DNA of 64,000 nt from Paenibacillus andongensis. Lineage in GTDB: Bacteria > Bacillota > Bacilli > Paenibacillales > NBRC-103111. Positions 43,658-52,587 of this stretch are shown here, one piece after another. Positions within the stretch are counted from its first letter, which is position 1; each line of letters opens with the position of its first letter. The notes under the pieces are model-generated. The model was not told the origin of the DNA. It searched no databases and saw only the letters and a list, made by a program, of their open reading frames with translations. The stretch covers positions 4,347,001-4,411,000 of the forward strand of contig NZ_CP104467.1 in the NCBI RefSeq assembly GCF_025369935.1, given 5' to 3'. Position numbers and translations under genes: made by a program.

Positions 43658-45034
43658 TTAAATTAGCCCTTCACTGACGTAAATCGGCTTGACTTTGCGT
43701 GTTTTGGTTTTCGCTTTCGATGTGTTCTTTCCCTTCACAGCAGGGGATGTCATCTCAAACGAATGACTTTCGGTTTTCCTCAACTTTCCTTTCAATCTCC
43801 GGATACGTTTCTCAAGTGCTTCCTCGACTTCGTTTTGACGCTTATCACCACGGTGAAGTGAACGGCGGCGCCAGAGCTTTGCCCAAGCCTCCTCAGCGTA
43901 AAATATCGCCTGAGCATAGTCCTTCTCACGATGCTCGTAATACATCGCTAACTCCAAATAAGGCTCCAAATGGAGCGCAATACTCGCGTTTTTGATAGCA
44001 ATCCAGCGCTTCCATAGCTCAATTGCGCGAAGATATTCACCATTTTTCTTATAAAAGGCAGCTAATAGAAGAATGGCTGATTCTTGATCAGTTGGATTAG
44101 ATGACTTCGGATCATTTATGAGCCTAGCATATAATTCTTCGAAATAAGTCTCAGCTATGGCAAAACGGCCCATTTTGTCTAGCCACAGACCTGTCCGGAA
44201 CAATTCTTCTAGTTCAAGCTCGGGATCAAGTTCACCTTCTCCTCTCACTAGCTTGCCGAAATGTATGGCTAATGCTGCTAAAGTAACGATATCGTGCTCA
44301 TTATGAACGAAAACACCTTCGAGTACGGATGGATTTTTCTCCGCCAAGTACTGAAAATATAAAGCAGGTGCCATGGACCCCGGTACATCATCTACTCGCT
44401 CAAAACCTAGGCGGCTCTCTTCGACTTTGCTCAGACGGCAAGATGGCAGCGTGTTTCGCCACAAGCTTCGCGAGGGGTAAAGAAGATCAAGCTGAAGCAG
44501 TTTCCCATCGTCCAATTGGAGTCGATTAAGCACATAGCGATTCTTGAGAATAGGCCAGTCGAACGTTCGACCATTGTAGGAAACGATATGCGTGAAGCGG
44601 TCGAGCAGTTCTTGCAAATAGACAAGCATAGCATGCTCTTCCGCTGGATTGCGAATCAATAGCTGTTCTACCGTGAACAGCTCACCGGTATAAAAGCCGA
44701 TGCCGACCATGAATGGCACATTGCCAGCACCGACGCCGAGTCCGGTCGTTTCGGTGTCGAAGAAGAGCAATTCTTCGAGCCGGACGACGGCGTCACGGTC
44801 GTGAAAGCAGGACAGCTGCTGTGCAACATCGGCCAGCTCACGCAGCCGATACTTGCCGTGCACGCTGTCCGCGCCGTACACACGGCGCCGCATGACGAAC
44901 GAGCCCGCCGAGCTCGTTTCTACATGGGCGCCGAGCTGCGCCCACTCGCCGTCTGCCACTGGCAGGGTCGGCGGTGCTGCCTGAGCCGCCGCAGGTCCTC
45001 GCAGGCGGCCCAGCCTCTCACGAAGCCCGCTCAT
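43658..45034 (-). CDS. mrfB: DEDDh-type exonuclease MrfB (YprB)
   Basis: A 458-residue protein. The RNase H-like exonuclease domain carries LLFFDTETTGLGVGAGN (DxE of motif I), VSYNGRTFDWPILKNRY (motif II) and FVHNEHDIVTLAALA (motif III). Residues about 270-420 form helical TPR-like repeats, and the end is very basic. In B. subtilis MrfB works with the MrfA helicase in a mitomycin-lesion repair pathway independent of UvrABC. Its ATG overlaps the stop of a 29-codon ORF. The first 350 bases of the gene are unusually GC-rich. Confidence 0.9.
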   Translation of the reverse strand: MSGLRERLGRLRGPAAAQAAPPTLPVADGEWAQLGAHVETSSAGSFVMRRRVYGADSVHGKYRLRELADVAQQLSCFHDRDAVVRLEELLFFDTETTGLGVGAGNVPFMVGIGFYTGELFTVEQLLIRNPAEEHAMLVYLQELLDRFTHIVSYNGRTFDWPILKNRYVLNRLQLDDGKLLQLDLLYPSRSLWRNTLPSCRLSKVEESRLGFERVDDVPGSMAPALYFQYLAEKNPSVLEGVFVHNEHDIVTLAALAIHFGKLVRGEGELDPELELEELFRTGLWLDKMGRFAIAETYFEELYARLINDPKSSNPTDQESAILLLAAFYKKNGEYLRAIELWKRWIAIKNASIALHLEPYLELAMYYEHREKDYAQAIFYAEEAWAKLWRRRSLHRGDKRQNEVEEALEKRIRRLKGKLRKTESHSFEMTSPAVKGKNTSKAKTKTRKVKPIYVSEGLI

Positions 45035-45120
45035 CGGGCACCGCCTTCGAGCTGCGTAAGAAGCTCCAGGGCCAGCTTCTTGCCAAGCAGGTTAATGTTG
45101 TAGGATACAGAACCACGCAT
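45031..45120 (-). CDS. 29-residue ORF between mrfA and mrfB
   Basis: Immediately after the mrfA stop, ATG opens an ORF (MRGSVSYNINLLGKKLALEL and nine more residues) preceded by GGAGGGATTATAA and ending in an ATGA overlap with mrfB. It could be a small protein, or simply a translational relay that carries ribosomes from mrfA to mrfB. No family is recognised. Confidence 0.5.
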   Translation of the reverse strand: MRGSVSYNINLLGKKLALELLTQLEGGAR

Positions 45121-47370
45121 TTATAATCCCTCCATTAATAAAAGGGATTTTTTCTTTGCGTCCATCCCTTCTATTTCAGTTCCAATACATGAAGGACAGC
45201 CGTCTTCACAGGGGCATTTTCGAATTAAGTTCCTGGCTGCTTCTTTTATTTCGTCGAATCGTTTATATACATCTTCCGCTAATCCGATACCGCCGGGGTA
45301 ATGGTCGTATATAAAGATCGTAGGCAGTTGCGAATGTTCTGCTCTTATTTGTGAAACTACATGAATGTCACTACGGTCGCACATGACAAGAATGGGTACG
45401 ATATGTCTTATAACATTGGATATTCCCATTAATAACTGCTCTAGTGTTTTTGTTTCTAAAGTCGGGTCAACCTCATTTATTTCTACCCAGGTCGCGCTGG
45501 TATGCAGTTCTTCTTCGGGAAGCTTAATCGGGCCGTACCCAATATTTTCGAAACTGGTTAAACGGATTTTTTTAAACATGGTTGCCATAACATTTACTGC
45601 GGCGTCGCCGTAATGAATTGACGTTGTTCGCCTTTTTCCTGTTAGGTCTATAGATAAGACTTTTAGCTTCACTGCCAGGTTCGCGTCAGTGTAATACTCT
45701 ACATCGACTTCCCGTACGTATGCCTTCTTATGTTCCCAGTCTAATTTTTCTACTTGAAACTGTACTCCCTCATGTAGATATATAGCTTCGTCGTGCAGAA
45801 GGGTCATGGCGCTAAATCTGTCCATCTCGCCGATAATTTTTACATTCGCTACGTCTGACTGGTCGATAATGACTACATTTTCCTGCGCTGCGGATCGAAG
45901 ACTTACTTCATGGGCAGGAAATGACTGACTGGCCCAGTAAAACGAATCCCCAGCATGAGTAAGTACCCTTTCTTCTACTAGGTATTCCAATATGTCGGTT
46001 ATCTCCAATGGGCCGAATTCTTCCCCAATTTTTACGGGAAGTTCATACGCTGCACATCGTAAATGATCTACCAGGATTAATAAATTTTCCGGGTTAATTC
46101 TTGCCGATTCCGGGGAACGCTCGAAAAAGTATTCGGGATTTAAGACGAGATACTGGTCTATAGGGGTATTGCTGGCTACCATAACCACCAGGGCTTCCCC
46201 ATGCCGTCTTCCAGCCCGGCCTGCTTGCTGCCATGTGCTGGCGACGCTGCCCGGATACCCCGACATGATACAAACTTGCAGCTGCCCTATGTCTACCCCA
46301 AGTTCTAAAGCATTCGTACTTACTACGCCTAAAATCTCCCCGTTCCTTAATCCTCTTTCAATTTCCCGTCGCTGATTCGGTAAGTAGCCGCCCCTGTATC
46401 CCCTTATGGATTTGGCCCCTAGCTCATTTTTTACTAGTTCTTGCAGGTGGCTTAAGATTAACTCAACTCTTACCCGACTGCGGGCAAAAACGATAGTCTG
46501 TACTTTATTTGATAAAAATTCTTTGGCTAACTGGTTTACTTCCACTGTTGCGCTTTTCCGAATGTTTAACGACTTATTTACAATTGGCGGGTTATAGAAA
46601 ACAAAATGCTTCCTTCCCCTTGGTGCGCCGTTATCATCAATTAGCCGCATAGGCTTTCCTGTAAGTTGTTCAGCTAGTTCCTTCGGATTTGCTATAGTGG
46701 CAGACGTGCAAATGAAAAGTGGATTGCTGCCGTAAAATTTGCAGATTCGTTGTAATCTACGTATAACATTTGCTACATGGCTGCCGAAAACGCCCCTGTA
46801 CGTATGTAGTTCGTCAATGACAATGTATTTAAGATTACTAAATAAACTGACCCATTTCGTATGATGGGGAAGGATTGCAGCATGTAACATATCTGGATTA
46901 GTAATTACAATATGCCCTACTGTTCTTACAAGTTGCCTAATTGCTGGGGCAGTATCGCCGTCATATGTAAAGCTTTTTATATCAATGCCCATTTCAGTAA
47001 TAATTTCGTTCAATTCACTTTTTTGATCTTGCGCTAGGGCTTTCGTTGGAAATAAGTAAAGCGCTCGGCTTCCGTCGTCTTCGGCCACTGCCTGTAAGAC
47101 AGGAAGGTTATAACAAAGTGTTTTACCCGAAGCAGTTGGAGTAACAGCAACAATATTTTCACCTTTACGTACAGTTTCATAAGCGGTGTGCTGGTGAGTG
47201 TATAACTGATCTATTCCTCTTTGAGCTAAAGCGGACTTTATTCTTAGGTCTACGCTTTCAGGCATTGAACGAGTCTTTGCTTCTTGCGGTTCAACTTCAT
47301 GCCAATTAACTATATTTTCATTCCTTTTTAAACCTTGTATTAAATCCGATAGGGATTTTTTTCTTATCAT
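45121..47370 (-). CDS. mrfA: DEAD/DEAH-box helicase MrfA (YprA)
   Basis: A 749-residue SF2 helicase. Motif I TPTASGKTLCYN, Ia LFPTKALAQDQ, II YIVIDELHTYRG, III CTSATIAN, and V/VI STNALELGVDIG with QQAGRAGRR. A C-terminal domain with four clustered Cys, RKCPCEDGCPSCIG, is the MrfA metal site. It unwinds damaged DNA for MrfB in repair of mitomycin adducts. ATG 47370 is chosen for GGAGTGGTGAAAAT. A LexA-box-like site lies just upstream at 47389-47402. Confidence 0.93.
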   Translation of the reverse strand: MIRKKSLSDLIQGLKRNENIVNWHEVEPQEAKTRSMPESVDLRIKSALAQRGIDQLYTHQHTAYETVRKGENIVAVTPTASGKTLCYNLPVLQAVAEDDGSRALYLFPTKALAQDQKSELNEIITEMGIDIKSFTYDGDTAPAIRQLVRTVGHIVITNPDMLHAAILPHHTKWVSLFSNLKYIVIDELHTYRGVFGSHVANVIRRLQRICKFYGSNPLFICTSATIANPKELAEQLTGKPMRLIDDNGAPRGRKHFVFYNPPIVNKSLNIRKSATVEVNQLAKEFLSNKVQTIVFARSRVRVELILSHLQELVKNELGAKSIRGYRGGYLPNQRREIERGLRNGEILGVVSTNALELGVDIGQLQVCIMSGYPGSVASTWQQAGRAGRRHGEALVVMVASNTPIDQYLVLNPEYFFERSPESARINPENLLILVDHLRCAAYELPVKIGEEFGPLEITDILEYLVEERVLTHAGDSFYWASQSFPAHEVSLRSAAQENVVIIDQSDVANVKIIGEMDRFSAMTLLHDEAIYLHEGVQFQVEKLDWEHKKAYVREVDVEYYTDANLAVKLKVLSIDLTGKRRTTSIHYGDAAVNVMATMFKKIRLTSFENIGYGPIKLPEEELHTSATWVEINEVDPTLETKTLEQLLMGISNVIRHIVPILVMCDRSDIHVVSQIRAEHSQLPTIFIYDHYPGGIGLAEDVYKRFDEIKEAARNLIRKCPCEDGCPSCIGTEIEGMDAKKKSLLLMEGL

Positions 47371-47388
47371 ATTTTCACCACTCCGCAT

Positions 47389-47402
47389 AGAACGATTGTT
47401 CC
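47389..47402 (-). promoter_or_regulatory. Candidate LexA (SOS) box in front of mrfA
   Basis: AGAACGATTGTTCC contains the GAAC-N4-GTTC core and matches 11 of 14 positions of the Bacillus consensus CGAACRNRYGTTYG. It lies between a TATAAT-like -10 (near 47407-47412) and the mrfA start, where bound LexA would block transcription. Confidence 0.4.
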
Positions 47403-47428
47403 CCTATTATAAACGTCTCAAACAAAAT

Positions 47429-47457
47429 AAAAAAGCCCCATTTATTTACTAGGGCTT
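47429..47457 (-). terminator. Terminator downstream of the 47495-47710 gene
   Basis: An AAGCCC/GGGCTT stem with a 14-base AT-rich loop followed by six T on the minus strand. Confidence 0.8.
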
Positions 47458-47494
47458 CTGTCTGTAACTGCTATTCATTTTTTTGTTCGTATGT

Positions 47495-47710
47495 CTACAT
47501 AAGATCAGATGAATCATCATAATCATACCGAATTCCGTCATGATCGGCGCTAGCAAGCTGAGCATTCACACGAAGGGCTTGTTCCGCACTTTCTTGCATT
47601 TTGAGCAAAACTTCCTGATAATCTCTTGAACGATGCTCTTCCCTATCATGTTTCATCGCCGTTCTTAGAGCTCTTTCGATAATAATAACATCATGACTAG
47701 TAAAATTCAT
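47495..47710 (-). CDS. Small conserved protein, 71 residues
   Basis: Begins MNFTSHDVIIIERALRTAMK and is helical and charged, with an acidic C-terminus (DHDGIRYDYDDSSDLM). ATG 47710 is chosen for AAGAGGTGCGAGAAACC; the longer ORF lacks a good start. No family is recognised. It has its own terminator and precedes mrfA in the same direction. Confidence 0.65.
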   Translation of the reverse strand: MNFTSHDVIIIERALRTAMKHDREEHRSRDYQEVLLKMQESAEQALRVNAQLASADHDGIRYDYDDSSDLM

Positions 47711-47866
47711 GGTTTCTCGCACCTCTTCTTGGTCCTTCATTTCATAACAACTAGTTTTGCCATAATCATGAATAACCATACAATTCAAGGGGAAATCCAG
47801 GAACTCGTAATCCAGTTTGAAATCAGGTAATATTAGGAAGATTACAAATATAAGGAGGAATTCATA

Positions 47867-48469
47867 GTGACAACTTCTTTACCTGCTGAAGTCGAATCCA
47901 ATCGTCAACCTGATCATGAAATCAACCCTCAATTCCTAACACGTTGGTCGCCACGCTCCTTTACCGATCAAGAAGTGACCGAAGATGTTCTCCTTAGTCT
48001 TTTTGAAGCCGCTAGATGGGCACCTTCCGGTAGCAACTTGCAGCCATGGCGCTTCATTATTGCCCGTACACCCGAGCAAAGAGCCAAATTTCACAACTTC
48101 ATTATGCCAGGCAACCGAGAATGGTGCGAGAAAGCCCCTGTCCTCACCCTTGTCATTTCACATACCAAAACCGCAAAAGGCGGCGATAACCCAAGTCATG
48201 CGTTCGATGCTGGTACTGCTTGGGGCTACCTCGCTTTAGAAGCCAACAATCAAGGTTTAATCACTCACGCTATGGGCGGATTCGATCGGAATCAAGCCCG
48301 CGAAGCCCTTCAAATCCCTGAAGAGTATGACATTCATGCCGTGATCGCCATTGGTTACCGCGGCCCCGTTAACGCTCTCGATGAGAAGTTCCAAGAACGC
48401 GAAGTCCCATCAGGCAGACGAGAGTTAAGCGAGCTTTTATATAGCGGAGAATTTGGTCAGACGCTTTAA
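47867..48469 (+). CDS. Nitroreductase family protein
   Basis: A 200-residue FMN-binding nitroreductase-fold oxidoreductase. SPRSFTDQEVTEDVLLSLFEAARWAPSGSNLQPWRFI is the flavin-phosphate-binding N-terminus (key residues R, S, N, Q in that stretch), and AWGYLALEANNQGLITHAMGGF the second flavin contact. The substrate is unknown; family members reduce nitro compounds, quinones or dehydropyridines. The start is GTG after GGAGGAATTCATA. It is a stand-alone gene on the plus strand with a strong terminator. Confidence 0.88.
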   Translation: MTTSLPAEVESNRQPDHEINPQFLTRWSPRSFTDQEVTEDVLLSLFEAARWAPSGSNLQPWRFIIARTPEQRAKFHNFIMPGNREWCEKAPVLTLVISHTKTAKGGDNPSHAFDAGTAWGYLALEANNQGLITHAMGGFDRNQAREALQIPEEYDIHAVIAIGYRGPVNALDEKFQEREVPSGRRELSELLYSGEFGQTL

Positions 48470-48474
48470 ATTTT

Positions 48475-48525
48475 AAAAAAAAGAACACTTCAGCACGAGT
48501 GAATCGTATTGAGGTGTTCTTTTTT
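48475..48525. terminator. Bidirectional terminator
   Basis: AAAGAACACTTCA/TGAGGTGTTCTTT stem with T-runs on both strands, between convergent nitroreductase and YfhP-like genes. Confidence 0.88.
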
Positions 48526-48564
48526 ATATGAAAATTCAACTTTATCCATTCATTTCAAAATCTA

Positions 48565-49560
48565 TCAAACATACGGCGGATCCCAAGCCTTCTTATCCCA
48601 ACCGAGCGTATCACTAACCACGTTCATATCCCGGTCAAGCATCACATTAACGCCGAAAGGAAGCTTGCGTTTGTGCCAGAAACGCACATCGCGCCACTGC
48701 ACTTCATAACCATCATTCTTCTCTTTCCAACACACGTGAATACGTTGCGCGAAATGCAAGAAGGCGCGAACGCCATCCGTGGCCATAGTAGCCTGAACAA
48801 TAGGATGCGAATCGTTCTGATTGTAATCCGCTTTGCTGTACTCCTCTTGAACCATTACGCGACCATGCCTTATCTCTCCTAGATAGAAACATTTGTCACT
48901 CTCAAGAACAAACTGCCACCCAAACCAACTTAGGCTCGGAATGAGATGACAGATGCCGTCTGCGAGGTTCAATTCACTTTTTACGAGCTTTACGAATCGA
49001 TTGCGCTGCGAGGCTCTTATAGCAATATAGAGGAAGGTTGCCGCATATATCAAAGCGAACATTTCTCCGATATGGCCGCCACCATTTCCGTGCCAGATGA
49101 ACAACCAAAGTAGGACACCAAAGCCATGAAGACCAAATAAGAATGGTTCATAGAGACAGAGGGTGTCGAGATGGAACCATTTCTGGGAAAATGGACGGAA
49201 GCACTGAACGCCATACACATTGAACAAATCTAGAAATACGTGGAACACGACAGCTGCAAATGTCCATAGGTATAAGCTTATCAGGTGGTCCCATACACCA
49301 AACATGGCAGCGAGGGGCAGACTTAAAAGGATGGGCCAAATGAACAAAGCCGGCAGCGAATGTGTGATCCCTCGATGAACGCGAACATATTTCGCATATC
49401 CTCTCAGACGTGCAATGGTGTCAAAATCAGGGGCATGTGAACCAATGAGTGTTCCTGCAAGTATGGCATGAGCCAGCGCAGGCTCTTGTGCGACTGCCGG
49501 TTCCAAACAAGCCAATCCCGCTAACGTGACGCCGAACAATAAGTGGCTTCCAGTGTCCAT
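48565..49560 (-). CDS. yfhP: YfhP-like membrane-bound metal-dependent hydrolase
   Basis: A 331-residue membrane protein of the YdjM/YfhP family. The N-terminus MDTGSHLLFGVT and the HAPDFD and HRGITHSLPA motifs hold the conserved His/Asp residues; about four hydrophobic segments follow, then a soluble C-terminal domain. The enzymatic role is poorly known. ATG 49560 is chosen because the family normally begins MDTxTH and GGTGATC, matching the 16S 3' end, lies five bases upstream. A longer ORF from 49599 would overlap the upstream gene by four bases. Confidence 0.8.
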   Translation of the reverse strand: MDTGSHLLFGVTLAGLACLEPAVAQEPALAHAILAGTLIGSHAPDFDTIARLRGYAKYVRVHRGITHSLPALFIWPILLSLPLAAMFGVWDHLISLYLWTFAAVVFHVFLDLFNVYGVQCFRPFSQKWFHLDTLCLYEPFLFGLHGFGVLLWLFIWHGNGGGHIGEMFALIYAATFLYIAIRASQRNRFVKLVKSELNLADGICHLIPSLSWFGWQFVLESDKCFYLGEIRHGRVMVQEEYSKADYNQNDSHPIVQATMATDGVRAFLHFAQRIHVCWKEKNDGYEVQWRDVRFWHKRKLPFGVNVMLDRDMNVVSDTLGWDKKAWDPPYV

Positions 49561-49595
49561 GTGTCGATCACCAATCCTTTTGGTCGTTGTGTGAA

Positions 49596-50579
49596 TCATC
49601 CTGCTGCTTCTGTGGTCAAATCTATGCTTCCGATCCCATCATTACTTGTGTTATCGGCATCTAATGATGGAACCTTCTCCCATCGTTCATGAACATTAAA
49701 CCAATAAAACCATGCCGAAGGCTGCTCACGGACAACTCGCTCCATGAACGCATTCAAAAGTAAGTTAGCCTCCGCACGCTCTGAACGTCCTGAACGCTCA
49801 AATTGTTCGTGTAAATGCATGGGAGATCCATAAACTAACTTATGTTTAAACCCTTTTACACGATACCCGTAGAAAGGTACAACCGGCACATGCTGATCAA
49901 GCGCTAACATGGCTGCACCTTCAGGCGTACGAGTCAGTCGGCCAAATAGCCTAGATAAAGGAAATGTCTGTCTCCAGAAGTCACCGAGGATGAAAACAAC
50001 TCCGCCGCTCTGCACATGCTTTTTCAATGTACGAAATAGCGCAAGTGGGGGGACACTATCGTAATCTAAGCCTTTACAACCCATTGCAGCAAACTTCATA
50101 TACAGAGGTTTAAGTTCGGGACTTCCCGCTGAAGCCACCGTTAAGCAATCGAATTTCTGAGTCAAATACCAATAATAGTTAAAAAAATTGCCAACATGCG
50201 GTGCATAGACAATGAATCCCTTCCCCTTCGCTTGATGCTGTGCTTCTTGTAGATGTTCCTCACCTTGCACGTCAAAGTGACTCGCATGAAGCTTTTTCAA
50301 CCGAACAGAAAGGAAAAGAATTTCATAAAGCGTATACACGATATTTTGAACATAGTGCTTGGAAATAGCTTTTAATGAACTCTTAGGCATAGTACCTAGT
50401 AAGTCTATTAAATTATGTTCCACTCGCTTCAGAAACCCTTTTCGGAATGCCTGATAAAGCGCAAACGCTAACATAGAACAAGCAGCCGACATCATCCAAA
50501 TTGGAAAAACGCGGAGCACTCTCTCGATGCGAAGTAATCTACGTTCATTCAGTGTCAGCTTGGAAATCCATTCGTACAA
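49596..50579 (-). CDS. LpxL/HtrB-like lysophospholipid acyltransferase family protein
   Basis: A 327-residue acyltransferase-like membrane protein with one N-terminal hydrophobic segment ([20 protein letters not shown]). The family H-x4-[DE] site should lie in [13 protein letters not shown], but the acidic residue is Phe here, so catalysis is in doubt or uses another residue. [16 protein letters not shown]...[10 protein letters not shown] matches the downstream family block. The start is TTG after AAGGAGGACTTACC. It is 20 bases downstream of an OlsB-like N-acyltransferase gene, suggesting they build an acylated lipid together. Confidence 0.8.
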   Translation of the reverse strand: MYEWISKLTLNERRLLRIERVLRVFPIWMMSAACSMLAFALYQAFRKGFLKRVEHNLIDLLGTMPKSSLKAISKHYVQNIVYTLYEILFLSVRLKKLHASHFDVQGEEHLQEAQHQAKGKGFIVYAPHVGNFFNYYWYLTQKFDCLTVASAGSPELKPLYMKFAAMGCKGLDYDSVPPLALFRTLKKHVQSGGVVFILGDFWRQTFPLSRLFGRLTRTPEGAAMLALDQHVPVVPFYGYRVKGFKHKLVYGSPMHLHEQFERSGRSERAEANLLLNAFMERVVREQPSAWFYWFNVHERWEKVPSLDADNTSNDGIGSIDLTTEAAG

Positions 50580-50599
50580 GGTAAGTCCTCCTTACCTGC

Positions 50600-51370
50600 T
50601 TAAGTAGTCAGAAAGTGGCGTTTATAACGACGTGTAACACGATCTTTTTGTAAAATAATAAAGAAATCAACGGTCTCGAATAGCTCATCATATGCCGGGT
50701 CTCCGCCAATCTCCGCTCCGAGCCATTGATAGCCTTTCATCAGAGGCGGCAGTTTACGGAACAGCTCTTTTTCATTGCCATCGATTTCTATTTGAGCAAG
50801 ACCTGGGATACGATGCGTGGCAAGCGGTTCAATACCGAATCGGTCTGTTATCACCTGCTTATGGCGCAGCATCGAGTAGATCAAATTCAGTTCCTCCAAA
50901 TTACCCACATGCACACTCGCACATCCGATTAAATGCGAATAATTACGCTCGCTAATATAACCTGCAATTCCTTCCCAAAGGAGTTGAATCGCTTTTCCGC
51001 CACGATATTCGGGAGCAATACAGCTCCGTCCAAGCTCGAGCGTTTGACTTTTCAAATCAGAATAGGCAGTAAGATCGAATTCAGTCTCGGAATAAAATCC
51101 GATCCCGTTCAAAGCTCGCTCCCCTGGAAGCAACCGATAAGTACCGATCACTTGCTCGGTTTCGATATCTTTCACAATGAGATGATCACAGTAATCGTCG
51201 TAGGCGTCCTTCTCAAGCCCCTGCTCATTCAGCATCCTCATGTTCTTCTCTTCCTCGACGAAAACTTGATACCTTAGCCGCATAGCTTGCTCAATCTCTT
51301 GTGCGCTGCTTGCCAGCCTAACCGACAGCTTGGCTTGCTGGGGCGCCGTACTCAGAAGTGGTCCACTCAT
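50600..51370 (-). CDS. OlsB-like GNAT N-acyltransferase
   Basis: A 256-residue protein of the OlsB/hemolysin-like GNAT family, whose best-known member N-acylates ornithine with 3-hydroxyacyl-ACP to begin ornithine-lipid synthesis. Seen: MRLRYQVFVEEEKN, DDYCDHLIVKD, GTYRLLPGERA, LELGRSCIAPEYRGGKAIQLLW (acyl-donor loop) and IGCASVHV. ATG 51370 lies after AAAGGCGTGAGGAAG. The acyltransferase gene follows. The acceptor cannot be told from sequence. Confidence 0.82.
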   Translation of the reverse strand: MSGPLLSTAPQQAKLSVRLASSAQEIEQAMRLRYQVFVEEEKNMRMLNEQGLEKDAYDDYCDHLIVKDIETEQVIGTYRLLPGERALNGIGFYSETEFDLTAYSDLKSQTLELGRSCIAPEYRGGKAIQLLWEGIAGYISERNYSHLIGCASVHVGNLEELNLIYSMLRHKQVITDRFGIEPLATHRIPGLAQIEIDGNEKELFRKLPPLMKGYQWLGAEIGGDPAYDELFETVDFFIILQKDRVTRRYKRHFLTT

Positions 51371-51504
51371 CTTCCTCACGCCTTTCAACTTGAGTCTTAT
51401 AACTTAAGGTTAGCAGAGGATTATTAAATGTTCGTTTTCGTGTTATTAAGAATTTGTAATATTTCTTGAATGTCGCACCTCAGCATTTTCCTTTTTTTTG
51501 AATG

Positions 51505-51541
51505 TAAAAAGGAACAGAGCTCTTAACGAGCTCTGTTCCTT
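51505..51541 (-). terminator. Terminator after lrgB
   Basis: A perfect 13-pair stem AGGAACAGAGCTC/GAGCTCTGTTCCT with a TTAAG-type loop, followed by five T on the minus strand, 16 bases from the lrgB stop. Confidence 0.92.
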
Positions 51542-51557
51542 AATAACATGCACGGAA

Positions 51558-52247
51558 CTATTTTAACCAGATGTAAATAGGTATAAATAAAATCGAAGTC
51601 ATAATTCCACAAATCCCCATGGATAATCCAGCAAATCCCCCCTGCTGTTCAGAATCCTTGAATACTTTGGCTGTTCCGATGCCATGTGCCGCTGTTCCAA
51701 TTGCAATGCCAATCGAGATATCATCTCTAATTCGAAACCAACGCAAGATCCGAGTACCAAACATACTGCCCAGCAGCCCAGTTAAAGTTGTTAAAACCGC
51801 TGTTAATTCAGGAATCGCACCTAACCGCGCGGCTATCTCAATGGAGATGGCCGAGCTTACCGACTTGGGAAGCATACTTAGGATAATGGACTGACTTCCT
51901 CCCAATAACCCCACGATGGCCGCACTAGCTGCAATCCCCGTAATAGCCCCCGCCAAAACACTTATTAAGACCCGCGCCAAATTTCTACGTATTAATTCTT
52001 TGTATTTATAAAGAGGTACGCCTAACGCTACAGTTGCAGGCCCCAATAAAAGCGTTAGCACGTCTGCTCCTCGTCTAAAGTCTTCATAAGGAATATGAAA
52101 GCATACTAATATAATGATAATGAACCCCGTACAACTAAAAAGAGGATGCATAAACCGCCATCGTTGATACAACAAATTGGCTAACGCATAGCTGATTACA
52201 CTTAGTGATAGTCCAAACAATGGATGCTGCAGCATGCTATTCGCCAT
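51558..52247 (-). CDS. lrgB: LrgB family antiholin-like membrane protein
   Basis: A 229-residue polytopic membrane protein with about six to seven hydrophobic segments. Family hallmarks include LLGPATVALGVPLYKY, LLPKSVSSAISIEIAARLG (here MLPKSV...) and GTAAHGIGTAKVF. LrgB works with LrgA in controlling murein hydrolase activity, and related pairs export small metabolites. ATG 52247 is preferred over GTG 52256 for CAGGAG ten bases upstream. It overlaps the LrgA-like gene by 11 bases. Confidence 0.92.
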   Translation of the reverse strand: MANSMLQHPLFGLSLSVISYALANLLYQRWRFMHPLFSCTGFIIIILVCFHIPYEDFRRGADVLTLLLGPATVALGVPLYKYKELIRRNLARVLISVLAGAITGIAASAAIVGLLGGSQSIILSMLPKSVSSAISIEIAARLGAIPELTAVLTTLTGLLGSMFGTRILRWFRIRDDISIGIAIGTAAHGIGTAKVFKDSEQQGGFAGLSMGICGIMTSILFIPIYIWLK

Positions 52248-52587
52248 GTTTGGCACTCTCCTGTCCTAGCTTTGAAGATACCCAACCCGTTACCACAAGA
52301 ACAGCCACCGTCGCACCGACAGTCCCTCCGCAAATAGCAAGCCAATTAGCTCCAATGATCGGAATAAATGCAAGAACGCCAACGGTAAAAGGAATAAAAA
52401 AGAGCATCATATGCCTTGTCAACAGTGAAGCCGCTTCTTCCACCCAAGCCAGCTTTATGAGCTTAATGAACAAAGCCGCGGTAAAAAGAATGAGCCCGAT
52501 CACGTTGCCGGGTAGCGGCAGGTGCAGGCTCATCTGAAGCACATAACCTAAGAAATTAAAGCCTAGTAATATAGCAAAACCGAGCAT
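52237..52587 (-). CDS. lrgA: CidA/LrgA family holin-like protein
   Basis: A 116-residue protein with four hydrophobic segments, starting MLGFAILLGFNFLGYVLQM, with PLPGNVIGLILF and HMMLFFIPFTVGVLAFI matching the family. Typical length. ATG 52587 is chosen for TGGAGAATTT; a 46-residue N-terminal extension in the longer ORF is Cys-rich and unlike the family. It forms an operon with lrgB. Confidence 0.88.
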   Translation of the reverse strand: MLGFAILLGFNFLGYVLQMSLHLPLPGNVIGLILFTAALFIKLIKLAWVEEAASLLTRHMMLFFIPFTVGVLAFIPIIGANWLAICGGTVGATVAVLVVTGWVSSKLGQESAKHGE

